Below are positions 26,749 through 35,895 of a stretch of 64,000 bases of DNA, in pieces. The translations under genes and the position numbers were made by a program. Within the stretch, counting starts at the first letter, position 1. Every line of letters begins with the position of its first letter. The stretch is taken from assembly GCF_048282545.1 (NCBI RefSeq), contig NZ_CP182485.1, forward strand, positions 558,001-622,000. Direction: 5' to 3'. The DNA is from Opacimonas immobilis (GTDB lineage: Bacteria; Pseudomonadota; Gammaproteobacteria; Enterobacterales; Alteromonadaceae). The notes below the pieces were generated by a model that saw only the letters and a list, made by a program, of their open reading frames with translations, had not been told where the DNA came from and made no database searches.

Positions 26749-29700
26749 TTAGCGGGATAACTCCTCAATTTTCTTTTTGGAGAACCAGCGATATAAAACA
26801 GGCAAAACAAACAATGTGAGTAATGTTGCTGTTATCAAACCACCAACTATAACACTTGCCAGTGGTCGTTGTATTTCAGCTCCTACACCATTTGACATTA
26901 ACATCGGTATTAAACCTAATGCAGATGTTATTGCTGTCATAAGAACAGGTCTCAAACGAGAAGTTGCTCCTTCAAAAACAGCATCAGTGACTTCTAAGCC
27001 ATCTCTAATTCGCTGGTTTATACTTTCAACCATAACCACACCATTTAACACTGCAACACCAAATAGTGTAATGAAGCCAACGGAGCTTGGCACGGACAAG
27101 TATTGCCCAGAGAAATATAAGGAGAAAACACCGCCGATAACAGCCAATGGGACATTAACTAAAATCAACATGGCTTGACCAACTGAGCCAAATGCGAAGT
27201 AAAGCAAAAGAGCAATTAGCGCCAAAGATAAAGGAACCACTATAGCTAACCGTTGTTGTGCTCGTTGTTGACTTTCAAATTGACCACCAATGGCAACAGA
27301 GTAGCCAGCAGGTAAATCGACTTTCTCGGCGATTACCTGTCTGATATCGGCAACAACACTGCCCATATCTCTATTTTGCACGTTGGCTTGGATAACAACA
27401 CGTCGTTGCACATCATCTCTTCTCACTTGCGGAGGGCCTGACTCAAAAGAGATTGTTGCAACATCACCAAGACGAACCCAAGAACCTGTAGGTGACTGAA
27501 TGCGAATATCAGAAATAGCTTCTTTATTACTACGATATTCTTTTTCTAAACGCACATATATATCATAACGCTCATTCCCGTTGATGATTTGTCCTGCTTC
27601 AACTCCACCTATACCATCTCGTATCACTTCCATTATATCACCGACCGATAGGCCAAAACGTGAAAGCTCTTGTCTGTTTGGCTTTACAACTAATTGAGCT
27701 TCACCAGCTATTTGTTCAAGCGCAACATCTCTAGCGCCTTCAACTTCTTTAATTGCCGATTCTATTTCTTGCCCTTTAACTGCCAATTGATTGAGGTCTG
27801 GTCCAAACAGCTTTATCGCTAGTTGTGCTTTTACACCAGATAGTAACTCATCTACACGGGTGGCAATTGGTTGAGAAAAGTTCAGTAAAAGTCCCGGAAA
27901 CTCTTCAAGCGATTGTTCCATTTTGTTTTGCAGTTCATAACGGTTTGAAGCACTGGTCCACTCGGATACAGGTTTAAGTCCGATATAAATCTCGATGTTA
28001 TTAACTGGTTCAGGATCGCCGCCAATATCAGGTCGCCCGATACGGCTTAGTGCATAAGTAACTTCAGGAAATGCCATCAACTTTTCTTCTAATATAGGTG
28101 AAACCATCAATGCAGTATCTAAACTAGAAGAAGGAGCAAGAGTTGCTCTTAAGTTAATTGTTCCTTCTTCTAGCTCTGGAACGAATTCAGTACCTATGTA
28201 AGGTATAATTGAAAAAGCCGAAACAACCATAATTAGCGAGGTAACAACAATTAACTTGGTACGTTTAAGTGCAAACTTAAGCCCCTTTTTATATAGCTTA
28301 TCTAAAGGTTTAACGACAAAGCTTTCTCTTTCTTTTATGCCTTTTTTGAACATGAAAGTGGCGAGTGCTGGTACGATAAACAAGGCAACAACAATAGCTG
28401 AAATGATGGCTAAAATAATACTAATTGCCATTGGCTGGAATAATTTTGCTTCGACGCCTTCAAAGCTAAACAAAGGCAAGAACACGACTAAAATGACAGA
28501 AGCAGCAAAAAATACTGGGCGAGCCACTTCTTTTCCTGCTTGTTTTAGCCGCAACTCGATACCATGATCATCTTTTTCTATTGCAAAGGGATCAGTATCA
28601 TCACTAGGAACACGTGCTTCTACACTTTGTTGGTGTGTTGAATCAGGGTGGTTTAAATGTTTAAACATATTTTCAACCATGACCACTGAGCCGTCCACAA
28701 GCATACCAATAGCTACGGCAATGCCACCTAGTGACATAAGATTGGCAGAAATTCCCCACCAAGCCATGATCATTAATGCAATACCTACCGATATTGGAAT
28801 GGAAATAAGAACAAGAAACGTTGCTCTTAAATTCATTAAGAACAGGGCAAGCACGATACAAATAAAGATAAAGGCAAGTGCTAGTGCATTGACTACAGTA
28901 CTGACAGCTTGTTCGATTAAATCAGCTTGATCATAGAAGGGTTCGAATCGAACACCTTTAGGTAATGCCTGATTGATTAGTGGAATTCGTGCATTAATAC
29001 CATCAATGGTTGCTTTTGTATTGGAACCCATACGCTTGAGTACAATGCCTGAGACAACTTCACCTAGGTTTTCAACTTTTCCTTCGGACGTTTTACGGGT
29101 CATAGTGACCGCACCTTGTCGAATTTCACTACCTAGTTCAACTTTGGCTACATCAGAAACCGTCACAACAGTACCATCTACGGTTTTTACAGGTACTTGC
29201 TTAATGTTGCTAATGCCTGCTTCACCACTTTCGAACCAACCCGTTCCTCGAATAACAAGCTGCTCTTGTCCTCGGTTTATATACCAACCGCCAACGTTGG
29301 CATTGTTACTATCAAGTGCATTAACGATATCTTCTTGCGACAATCCATATGCAAGGAGCTTAGAGGGAGCTATGTTCACTTGATATTGCCTAACATTACC
29401 TCCGAAAGATAAGACATCTGTGACACCATCAACTGGCATAATCAGCAATTTGATTATCCAATCATTGAGGCTTCTGAGCGCCATTGAGTCATATCCTGCG
29501 TCTTTATCTGACACGAGCAAGTATTGAAATACTTGACCTAACCCTGACGTATTTGGTCCCATTTCAGGCGTACCTACACCGTCAGGTATCAACTCTTTTG
29601 CAGCTTGAAGCCGTTCAAAGACGAGCTGCCGTGCAAAATAGATATCAGTCCCTTCTTTAAAAACGACAGTAACGCCAGACAGCCCTGTTTTGGAAATTGA

Positions 29701-29949
29701 ACGTACTTGTTCAACATCAGGTAACGCATACATGACCGCTTCAATCGGATAAGTGATGAGTTGTTCTACTTCTTCTGCGGCAAGCCCCGGCGCTTCAGTA
29801 TTAACCGCGACTTGAACATTGGTCACATCAGGGAAAGCATCCAAGTTCAGTTTTGGGATCACCATTATTGCGCCAACAATAGTGGCAAATAAGGCAATCA
29901 AAATAAGGAGTCGGTTGTTTACAGACCAATCTATAATTTTATTAAACAT
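26749..29949 (-). CDS. Heavy-metal RND efflux pump (CzcA/CusA family)
   Basis: Inner-membrane trimeric proton-driven pump of 1066 aa with 12 TM helices and two large periplasmic loops. It begins FNKIIDWSVNNRLLILIALF and has LDAFPDVTNVQV, typical of HME-RND proteins. The TM4 segment reads GGIAVAIGMLVDGSVVMVEN; the DFG triad of characterised CzcA is absent, so a Zn/Co/Cd specificity is not assured. The neighbouring CDF transporters and CadR-like regulator favour divalent cations. It has an AGGAGA ribosome-binding site, lies 11 bp after the adaptor gene and is last in its operon. Confidence 0.9.
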   Translation of the reverse strand: MFNKIIDWSVNNRLLILIALFATIVGAIMVIPKLNLDAFPDVTNVQVAVNTEAPGLAAEEVEQLITYPIEAVMYALPDVEQVRSISKTGLSGVTVVFKEGTDIYFARQLVFERLQAAKELIPDGVGTPEMGPNTSGLGQVFQYLLVSDKDAGYDSMALRSLNDWIIKLLIMPVDGVTDVLSFGGNVRQYQVNIAPSKLLAYGLSQEDIVNALDSNNANVGGWYINRGQEQLVIRGTGWFESGEAGISNIKQVPVKTVDGTVVTVSDVAKVELGSEIRQGAVTMTRKTSEGKVENLGEVVSGIVLKRMGSNTKATIDGINARIPLINQALPKGVRFEPFYDQADLIEQAVSTVVNALALAFIFICIVLALFLMNLRATFLVLISIPISVGIALMIMAWWGISANLMSLGGIAVAIGMLVDGSVVMVENMFKHLNHPDSTHQQSVEARVPSDDTDPFAIEKDDHGIELRLKQAGKEVARPVFFAASVILVVFLPLFSFEGVEAKLFQPMAISIILAIISAIVVALFIVPALATFMFKKGIKERESFVVKPLDKLYKKGLKFALKRTKLIVVTSLIMVVSAFSIIPYIGTEFVPELEEGTINLRATLAPSSSLDTALMVSPILEEKLMAFPEVTYALSRIGRPDIGGDPEPVNNIEIYIGLKPVSEWTSASNRYELQNKMEQSLEEFPGLLLNFSQPIATRVDELLSGVKAQLAIKLFGPDLNQLAVKGQEIESAIKEVEGARDVALEQIAGEAQLVVKPNRQELSRFGLSVGDIMEVIRDGIGGVEAGQIINGNERYDIYVRLEKEYRSNKEAISDIRIQSPTGSWVRLGDVATISFESGPPQVRRDDVQRRVVIQANVQNRDMGSVVADIRQVIAEKVDLPAGYSVAIGGQFESQQRAQQRLAIVVPLSLALIALLLYFAFGSVGQAMLILVNVPLAVIGGVFSLYFSGQYLSVPSSVGFITLFGVAVLNGVVMVESINQRIRDGLEVTDAVFEGATSRLRPVLMTAITSALGLIPMLMSNGVGAEIQRPLASVIVGGLITATLLTLFVLPVLYRWFSKKKIEELSR

Positions 29950-29960
29950 AGCGGCTCTCC

Positions 29961-31250
29961 TTAATGGTTATGCGGATCAAATCCGCCTTTAGCTATTTCA
30001 GAAGCAACAAAAAACGCTCCTTGAGTGACCACACGAGTACCACTTTCTAAACCAAATATTTCTCTGAAATTACCTAGAGAACGACCTAACTCAACCTCTG
30101 TCGCTTTGAATTCACCGGGATGATCCTCAACAAATACGGTCCAATCTCCGTCCGCACTTCTAATTAGCGCTTCTTCTGGAACGGCCATAACTTTTTGTTC
30201 AGTGGCAAATTGAAAATATACTTTAACAAACATGCCTGAATGGAGATTGTCATCTGCATTATTAACACTTAGGCGAATGATTCGAGTTCTAGTGATGGGA
30301 TCAATCGTGTGGGCTTCCTGAATAACTTTTGCCTTATAATCCTCTCCTTCTAATTTAACTATTGCCGGAGAGTTGATTGATAGATTGAGCTTTTTGTTGG
30401 GTGATACTTTAGCTTCCACCCACAGCTTATTTTCATCTGCCAAAAGCATGATAGTATCACCCGCATCGACTCGTTGGCCTTGGGTGAAGTCATCTTGTAA
30501 AACTACTCCTTCTCGCTGAGCTACTAGCGAATATTGGCCAAACGAAGTTATGTCTTTATTTGATATGTCTTTTATCGCTTTTTCAGTTAACCCTAGTGCG
30601 ATAAGTTTTCCGTATGTGGCGTTAAATGTGGTTTGAGCCTGAAGTAAACGACTTTCACTTACTGTTTTGTTGCCTAATTTCTTTACTCGCTGCCATTCAG
30701 TTGACGCAATCAAGTAGTCAGCTTGAGCTTGAGCCATTGCTTCACTAAATAGGGTGACCAGCTTTTGTCCTTTTTCTACGTGTTCACCGAGTGCAGTATG
30801 TCTGCTTATTATCACTGACTCGGTACGGGGAGAAACGACATAGCTGCTATAACCATCTACTTTGACCTCTCCGGGCGCATAGATTGTACTGAATTGATAA
30901 TCAGGTCTTATGCTTTGAACTTTAATATTGGCTAGTGACATTTTTTGAGGGCTTAGAGTAATACCTTCTTCATGTTCCTCTTCAGTTTCTTTATTTTTGC
31001 TCTCTTGGTCGTGACCATGTTCGTCATGTTCTGTGTCTTTTTCAGAATGGTTGCCTTCATTTTCCTGATGGCCTTCTTCTACATGATTTTCTTCACTTTC
31101 CGAGTGTTCGTGTTTATGTTTTTTGGGATTTGCTGTTACAGGTTCAATTGTATTTACTTGTAGAGCATACACTTCACCGCTTAATGTCCCACCTAAAAAA
31201 AGTCCACTAATTACTATTGCTAATAATTTTTTGCTAAATAATGTATTCAT
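29961..31250 (-). CDS. RND periplasmic adaptor with His-rich N-terminus (CzcB-like)
   Basis: Membrane-fusion protein of 429 aa: signal peptide, then a highly charged His/Glu-rich segment at about residues 42-95 (KKHKHEHSESEENH and several HExE blocks), then the lipoyl/barrel-sandwich and beta-barrel domains (VVSPRTESVIISRHTALGEHVEKG; GVVLQDDFTQGQRVDAGD). The His-rich region probably binds metal ions in the periplasm. It forms a tripartite pump with the flanking RND and TolC-like proteins and precedes the RND gene by 11 bp. Confidence 0.9.
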   Translation of the reverse strand: MNTLFSKKLLAIVISGLFLGGTLSGEVYALQVNTIEPVTANPKKHKHEHSESEENHVEEGHQENEGNHSEKDTEHDEHGHDQESKNKETEEEHEEGITLSPQKMSLANIKVQSIRPDYQFSTIYAPGEVKVDGYSSYVVSPRTESVIISRHTALGEHVEKGQKLVTLFSEAMAQAQADYLIASTEWQRVKKLGNKTVSESRLLQAQTTFNATYGKLIALGLTEKAIKDISNKDITSFGQYSLVAQREGVVLQDDFTQGQRVDAGDTIMLLADENKLWVEAKVSPNKKLNLSINSPAIVKLEGEDYKAKVIQEAHTIDPITRTRIIRLSVNNADDNLHSGMFVKVYFQFATEQKVMAVPEEALIRSADGDWTVFVEDHPGEFKATEVELGRSLGNFREIFGLESGTRVVTQGAFFVASEIAKGGFDPHNH

Positions 31251-31304
31251 TTTTTTACCTATATTCTTTTAACGTTTAAGATTTCTAATTGCCGTTTTAA
31301 CTAA

Positions 31305-32522
31305 TTAAATCTTAAACTTAGATAATTGACCCATGCTCCAAATGAAGGCTATTTCAGAGAGTCTAAATTGTTTTTCTAGTTGAATGCCTGAGTGCAATCC
31401 ATCAGCTCTTTGGCTCAACGCTATTAGATAGTCTGAAGTATTGATGTCTCCAGCCTCCCAACGAGCGTTTAGCAACCTCGCGCTATTATCAATTCGGTTT
31501 TGCATAAGGTTTTGCCATCGCTGATAGTATTTTTTACTGATCATGAGGGATTCATAGTTGGCCTGAGCTTCAAAAGAGCGTTTTCGATAAATGGATTGGA
31601 AATAAGCTTCCGCAGCAACGGCTTCTGAATATGCCGCTTTAGTAGCATCGGAATAGTTATTTCTGATATTCAAAGGCATAGAGAATGTTAAGCCAACGAT
31701 ATTATCGTCACTATTTTTTCCTGCGCTAATCCCTATGGTGGGATTAGCTTTATTCTCTATGGTTGTTAGTTGTGCTTTAGCTTGTTGCTCTTTCCATTTT
31801 GCTTTAGCCAATTGTACTTGGGGGTGTTGTTCAATCCATTCAGCTTTGTATGAATAGTTTTCAACATCGAAATCAATAGAGATTTTACTGGCTAACTCTG
31901 GTGTCCAATCAGGCAGCAGCTCTTTAACTTTAACCTCAGCATTTTTTAGCTCTATTTGATATTCAGCTATTTCACTAAAAACTTGAGACAAGTTTAAGTA
32001 AACCAGCTCAGCATCTAGAGGCTCAAGTATTCCCGCCTTTTGTTTGTCTTCCACAATACTAAGTAAGGTTTGCAGTTGACTTTCTCTCTCCGTAGATAGC
32101 TGTGCAGTATCTTTCGCTGATTGCCAATTTGTCAAAGCAATTAACGCATCGGCCTTTTTTGAATCGATTAAATTCAATAAGTGCTGCTGGCTGGCATAAA
32201 GAGTTATCTCGCCAATTGACGTATTGGCAGAGCGTTTATCCCAAAAATCAATGGTCTGACTCAAACCGATTGAATAGTTATTAAAATCACCTTCTTTCTC
32301 AAAACTTGCGTCAAGCTCAGGGTTATATATTGCCTGAGTTAAGCTTTTTGCATGATGATTGCTTGCGATTAACAACTCTCTTGCTTCAATTATTTCGGGA
32401 TCTTTATTTATTTGTGTGTCTAACCACGACTCACTTTTTTGCTTGCTGTAAGCGGCATATGAAATACTTACAAGCAGGCAGAATGACAGGCAAGTGCCTG
32501 TATTTTTTATATATTTATACAT
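31305..32522 (-). CDS. TolC-family outer membrane efflux protein (CzcC-like)
   Basis: A 405-aa outer-membrane channel of the OEP family with a signal peptide (LSFCLLVSISYAAYS). The long coiled-coil repeats include NPELDASFEKEGDFNNYSIG and NPTIGISAGKNSDDNIVGLT, which are the duplicated strands of CzcC-like proteins. First gene of the adaptor/pump trio; 54 bp separate it from the adaptor gene. A hairpin lies in the 81-bp gap upstream. Confidence 0.87.
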   Translation of the reverse strand: MYKYIKNTGTCLSFCLLVSISYAAYSKQKSESWLDTQINKDPEIIEARELLIASNHHAKSLTQAIYNPELDASFEKEGDFNNYSIGLSQTIDFWDKRSANTSIGEITLYASQQHLLNLIDSKKADALIALTNWQSAKDTAQLSTERESQLQTLLSIVEDKQKAGILEPLDAELVYLNLSQVFSEIAEYQIELKNAEVKVKELLPDWTPELASKISIDFDVENYSYKAEWIEQHPQVQLAKAKWKEQQAKAQLTTIENKANPTIGISAGKNSDDNIVGLTFSMPLNIRNNYSDATKAAYSEAVAAEAYFQSIYRKRSFEAQANYESLMISKKYYQRWQNLMQNRIDNSARLLNARWEAGDINTSDYLIALSQRADGLHSGIQLEKQFRLSEIAFIWSMGQLSKFKI

Positions 32523-32556
32523 AAGACTTCTTAAATTTTAAGTATTAATAATCTCT

Positions 32557-32583
32557 CATTTACCGATTTTTAATCGATAAATG
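32557..32583. promoter_or_regulatory. Hairpin between the small His-rich gene and the CzcC-like gene
   Basis: CATTTACCGATT and AATCGATAAATG form a 12-bp stem with one mismatch and a 3-nt loop in the 81-bp spacer. It could attenuate or process the transcript between the upstream CDF part and the efflux trio. No T-tract follows on the minus strand. Confidence 0.4.
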
Positions 32584-32603
32584 GACGGATATAATTTAGA
32601 AAT

Positions 32604-32963
32604 TTAAGAAATAGGAGGGCGTAATATAGCGTCTAAAAATTCTTTTGTTTGATCGAATTGATAAGGTATTAGGTTGTTGTTATATAACTTTGTTGCACTA
32701 TTTGAATTGCTAATTAATATCCACGATAAGTGGCTGCCGCTACAATGACCACAATGATGACAATCCTTGATATCATGAGGTTCATCATCAGCGTTTTCAT
32801 TTAAAATATCGCGATCATCTTTATGGTCATGTTGAGTTTGCAGGTGCTCTACATCGATTTGATGATTCTCAGAAGTTGCAGACGCAATAGAGCTTATCGA
32901 TTGTAGAACAATCGAAAGAACTAATATTATCCTTAAAGCAACAGTGAAATTCAAAATAGACAC
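32604..32963 (-). CDS. Small exported His/Cys-rich protein (CzcI-like position)
   Basis: A 119-aa protein with an N-terminal hydrophobic signal (LRIILVLSIVLQSISSIAS), an acidic/His middle (HLQTQHDHKDDRD) and a Cys/His cluster DCHHCGHCSGSH. It ends in ILRPPIS, a tail also seen in the proteins at 37510 and 52337. By position it resembles CzcI, the small periplasmic protein encoded before czcCBA. The start is GTG; no in-frame ATG fits the signal peptide. The function is inferred as periplasmic metal binding or sensing. Confidence 0.7.
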   Translation of the reverse strand: MSILNFTVALRIILVLSIVLQSISSIASATSENHQIDVEHLQTQHDHKDDRDILNENADDEPHDIKDCHHCGHCSGSHLSWILISNSNSATKLYNNNLIPYQFDQTKEFLDAILRPPIS

Positions 32964-33015
32964 CCATAAAATTGTGAGATAAAACTATAACAAGAAGCGA
33001 CAGTTGAGACTAGCT

Positions 33016-33924
33016 CTATGTTTCTTTTTCATGCTCATCTCTGCAAGTTTCTTTGGGAAACTCAAACTCAATGGTTGTATGAGACAATTTATATTCTGAA
33101 AGTTCAATTGCGATAGTTTGTTTTAATGCAACGAGTTCATTCACACTTGAGTTTTTAGATAACTCCAAATGAGCTGTTAGTACATGACTTTCTCCGTCTA
33201 ACGACCAAAAGTGCATGTGATGAACCCCATTAACTTCAGGTAATTTAATTAAAGTTTGTTTGATATTCTGTTGAGTTTCTTCATCTGGAGCGGCTTGAAG
33301 AAACAAAACAAGTGTAGATTTTAGATTTCTGAAAACATTAAATAAAATAAATAATGTAAAACCAATTGATAGCAGTGGGTCTAGTATTGGCAGTTCTACA
33401 AATAACAACACAATTGAAACAATTAGAACGGCGACCCAACCCAGAACATCTTCCAGTAAGTGCCAAGTTAGTACTTTTTCATTTAAAGTTTCCCCAGCTT
33501 TTAATTTGAATACGGCATACCCATTTACGGCAACACCGAGTATCGCAAGCCCTAACATTCCTTCAACTACAGGCATTTCAGGGTTGGTTAGCCTTGGAAT
33601 TGCTTCAAACAACACCCAAATTGAGCCAATTACTAATACAACGCCATTTACTAATGCCCCGAACAGTGTAAGTCGGCGGTAACCATAGCTGTATTTATCT
33701 GGCGCTGCTTTGTTTGAAAAACGACTTAATATCCATGCAAAGCCAATCGATAAACTATCTCCTAAGTCATGCACCGCATCAGCCATAATAGCGGTACTGT
33801 TGGTGAGCCAACCACCAATAAATTCGATGATCGTAAAGGTAACATTGAGAAAAAATGCCCAACCAATCCTGTCGTCTGTTCCATGTTGATGACTATGACT
33901 ATGACTATGACTATGACTATGCAT
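33016..33924 (-). CDS. CDF-family cation efflux protein (CzcD/ZitB type)
   Basis: Inner-membrane Zn/Co/Cd antiporter of 302 aa with six TM helices and a C-terminal cytoplasmic domain. The metal-site motifs are in TM2 (AIMADAVHDLGDSLSIG) and TM5 (HLLEDVLGWVAVLI). The N-terminus is a His-Ser repeat (HSHSHSHSHSHQHG) encoded by tandem hexanucleotides. The start follows GGAGG and overlaps the end of the transglutaminase-like gene by 8 bp. It is part of the MerR-controlled leftward operon. Confidence 0.93.
   Translation of the reverse strand: MHSHSHSHSHSHQHGTDDRIGWAFFLNVTFTIIEFIGGWLTNSTAIMADAVHDLGDSLSIGFAWILSRFSNKAAPDKYSYGYRRLTLFGALVNGVVLVIGSIWVLFEAIPRLTNPEMPVVEGMLGLAILGVAVNGYAVFKLKAGETLNEKVLTWHLLEDVLGWVAVLIVSIVLLFVELPILDPLLSIGFTLFILFNVFRNLKSTLVLFLQAAPDEETQQNIKQTLIKLPEVNGVHHMHFWSLDGESHVLTAHLELSKNSSVNELVALKQTIAIELSEYKLSHTTIEFEFPKETCRDEHEKET
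33889..33921. repeat. Tandem hexanucleotide repeat in the CDF gene
   Basis: Five consecutive ATGACT units plus ATG (plus strand) encode the His-Ser repeat at the CDF N-terminus. Copy-number changes would keep the frame and only alter the number of histidines. Confidence 0.85.
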
Positions 33925-34252
33925 TTTGTACCTCCAGCGCTTTATTTTTTCTTAGATTAATGACATTGAAATTTATTAGGTGGCGGATCACTTTTTGATA
34001 CATCCAGCGTTTGACTCCAGACAAATTAGTGCCTTTTTCAAGATAAAACTCATCAGGGGAATTATAAAGTCCAAAGTCGTCGTGAATCCCTTCTTTTTGA
34101 ATATATGTGTCGGTTCCGCGCCAATCTGTATCTGGTGATGAAAAACATTTTGTTGCAACACCATAACCACAGAAATTGTCTTTTTGGTAAGGCCTGAGAC
34201 TTCCCGACACTTTTTATGGTAAAAATGTAACTATAACCATAAGAGGTAAATC

Positions 34253-34549
34253 ATGGGTAAAGGTATCCGATATACAGACGAGTTTAAGCAAGAAGCAGTG
34301 AATCAAGTTGCTGTCCATGGCTACGCTGTTAACGATGTTGCAGAACGTCTCGGTATAAGCACTAAGACGCTTTATGCGTGGCTTAAAAGATTTTCAAAGC
34401 CAACTAAAGCACGAGTAGAAGACCAGGACTTACGAGCTGAAAATGCAAGGTTAAAACGTGAGTTGAAGCGCCTTGAGCAAGAAAGGAACCTGTTAAAGGA
34501 AGCCGCGGTATTCTTTGCCGGCGAGTCAAAGAAAGATACCGGTTTATAA
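34253..34549 (+). CDS. IS3-subgroup transposase OrfA
   Basis: A 98-aa protein with an N-terminal helix-turn-helix (DEFKQEAVNQVAVHGYAVND; RLGISTKTLYAWLKRF) and a leucine-zipper-like helix (LKRELKRLEQERNLLKEAA). It ends 24 bp before the first OrfB start; an A-rich stretch (AAAGAAAG) near codon 93 is the probable -1 slippage point that fuses it to OrfB as ...ESKKRYRFIKSRC.... AAGAGGTAAATC precedes the ATG. Confidence 0.92.
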   Translation: MGKGIRYTDEFKQEAVNQVAVHGYAVNDVAERLGISTKTLYAWLKRFSKPTKARVEDQDLRAENARLKRELKRLEQERNLLKEAAVFFAGESKKDTGL

Positions 34550-34572
34550 AGTCTCGTTGTTCACGTTATCCC

Positions 34573-35406
34573 GTGAGAGTTTTGTGTCGAGTGCTAGAGG
34601 TTCATCCCAGTGGTTATTATGACTGGCTTAAATCGCCAATCAGTAAGCGAGAGCGGGCAGACCAACAGCTTGCACAAAAAATTAAGCAGTTTTGGATAGA
34701 GAGCGGTGGTTTTCATGGCTACCGTAACATCTACATGGACTTTCGTGATGCCAATGAATATTGTGGCCGTGATCGGATCTTACGCTTAATGCGAAAATCA
34801 GGCATTCGTGCGCAAAGAGGGTACAAAGTGCCACGAGGTTATTACGGCGGTAAAAGTGATATTGTAGCCGAAAATAAGTTGAATCGTGAATTCAATGTTG
34901 AGCGACCTAACCAATGGTGGGTGACCGACATTACTTATATTAAAACTCATGAAGGCTTTCTTTTTCTGGCCGTCGTCATGGACTTATTCGCACGTAATAT
35001 TGTTGGTTGGTCCATGAGCGATAGAATGACAGAGGACTTAGCAATGCAAGCGATTACAGCAGCATATTGGCGACGAAAGCCTCAACAGCAGGTCAGTTTG
35101 CACTCAGACCAAGGCTCTCAATATTCCAGTCGGCAATTTAGAAAGCTACTTGATGCATACAATATTGTACCCAGTATGAGTCGTCGTGGTAACTGTCATG
35201 ATAATGCCGTCGCAGAGAGTTTTTTCAGCAATTTAAAGAAAGAAAAAATACGTCGTCGAATTTATCAAAACCGAGCTGAAGCTAAGCAAGCTGTGTTTCA
35301 TTATATTGAGATGGTTTATAATCCCACTCGCCGACATACAAAAAATGATAGGGTATCGCCAAATAACTTTGAGCGTGAATATTTTAAACGGGTAGAAAGT
35401 GTCTAG
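34573..35406 (+). CDS. IS3-subgroup transposase OrfB (integrase core)
   Basis: A 277-aa DDE recombinase. The catalytic triad is visible as D in WWVTDITYIKTHEG, D in SLHSDQGSQYSSRQF and E in NCHDNAVAESFFSNLKKE, with the usual D-D-35-E spacing. HGYRNIYMDF and LMRKSGIRAQRGYK belong to the HTH_21 linker region. The open frame extends upstream of the listed start to the OrfA overlap, consistent with production as an OrfAB fusion by -1 frameshifting. No inactivating change was seen. Confidence 0.93.
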   Translation: MRVLCRVLEVHPSGYYDWLKSPISKRERADQQLAQKIKQFWIESGGFHGYRNIYMDFRDANEYCGRDRILRLMRKSGIRAQRGYKVPRGYYGGKSDIVAENKLNREFNVERPNQWWVTDITYIKTHEGFLFLAVVMDLFARNIVGWSMSDRMTEDLAMQAITAAYWRRKPQQQVSLHSDQGSQYSSRQFRKLLDAYNIVPSMSRRGNCHDNAVAESFFSNLKKEKIRRRIYQNRAEAKQAVFHYIEMVYNPTRRHTKNDRVSPNNFEREYFKRVESV

Positions 35407-35895
35407 AGAAGTCAGGCCTTACCATTTATTTGATTAAACTTTTGCTGTATTGAAGTGAGATATTGATTGTCTAAAATAAAGCCCTCTAAGTTGATCCAAC
35501 GTCCTTCAAAGTAAACTTCAACCCAACTGTGAATAATGTATTTGGGTGCTAACCAAAAGACATAGTTAGGAATAGCTCCTTTTTGTAATTGCTGATCTAT
35601 TGTAAACCCGTGAAATCGGCACTGAATTCCTAATCCACGTAATAAGGCCATTAAAAGGTTGCCCTTAGTGTTACATTGCCCGTATCCGTCAGATAAAACT
35701 TTACTTGCGGAAATATCGTCGCTTTCGTTATAGCCAAATAGTATTTCGTCTTTTACAAACTGATAAGCAGTGCCAATCTTGTTGTAGTCATCAAGCACAT
35801 GCCATTTTCGCTCTGTTATTAATGATTGGATAGTGGGGTGTTCAAAATTAACTATCTCAGTTTTTTTAAGATATTCTTGATTCATAAGAGCTTCC

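Larger units (their letters stand above)
34185..35424 (+). mobile_element. IS3-family element inserted in the transglutaminase-like gene, 1240 bp
   Basis: The 26-bp terminal inverted repeats start TGGTAAGGCCTGA at both ends and end in GACAC internally; left spans 34185-34210, right 35399-35424. A 3-bp duplication TTT flanks it (34182-34184 and 35425-35427), the size typical of the IS3 subgroup. It holds orfA and orfB in -1 frame relation and looks intact. Insertion is against the direction of the host operon, so it should be polar on the downstream CDF and RND genes unless read-through or an internal promoter exists. Confidence 0.93.
33917..35885 (-). pseudogene. Transglutaminase-like protein gene interrupted by an IS3 element
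   Basis: The 5' part (35885-35425) encodes a transglutaminase-like core with the catalytic cysteine in DGYGQCNTKGNLLMALLRGLG, the histidine in IIHSWVEVYFEGRWI and a downstream aspartate. The 3' part (34184-33917) encodes NFCGYGVATKC, TYIQKEGIHDDFGLYNSPDEF and a basic C-terminus. Removing the IS and one copy of the 3-bp duplication restores a single frame (FNQIKDNFCGYG). It lies between two CDF genes in the operon and overlaps the downstream one by 8 bp. A papain-fold protease or ligase role is possible; the metal link is positional. Confidence 0.88.

Noticed and set aside
33889..33921. CRISPR-like repeat
   Set aside because: The repeat unit is 6 bp without spacers and lies inside a coding region.
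34195..35414. IS boundaries at TGAGAC/TGACTT with a GGCC duplication
   Set aside because: The matching arms extend outward as TGGTAAGGCC on both sides, and only the longer boundaries with a 3-bp TTT duplication restore the interrupted frame.
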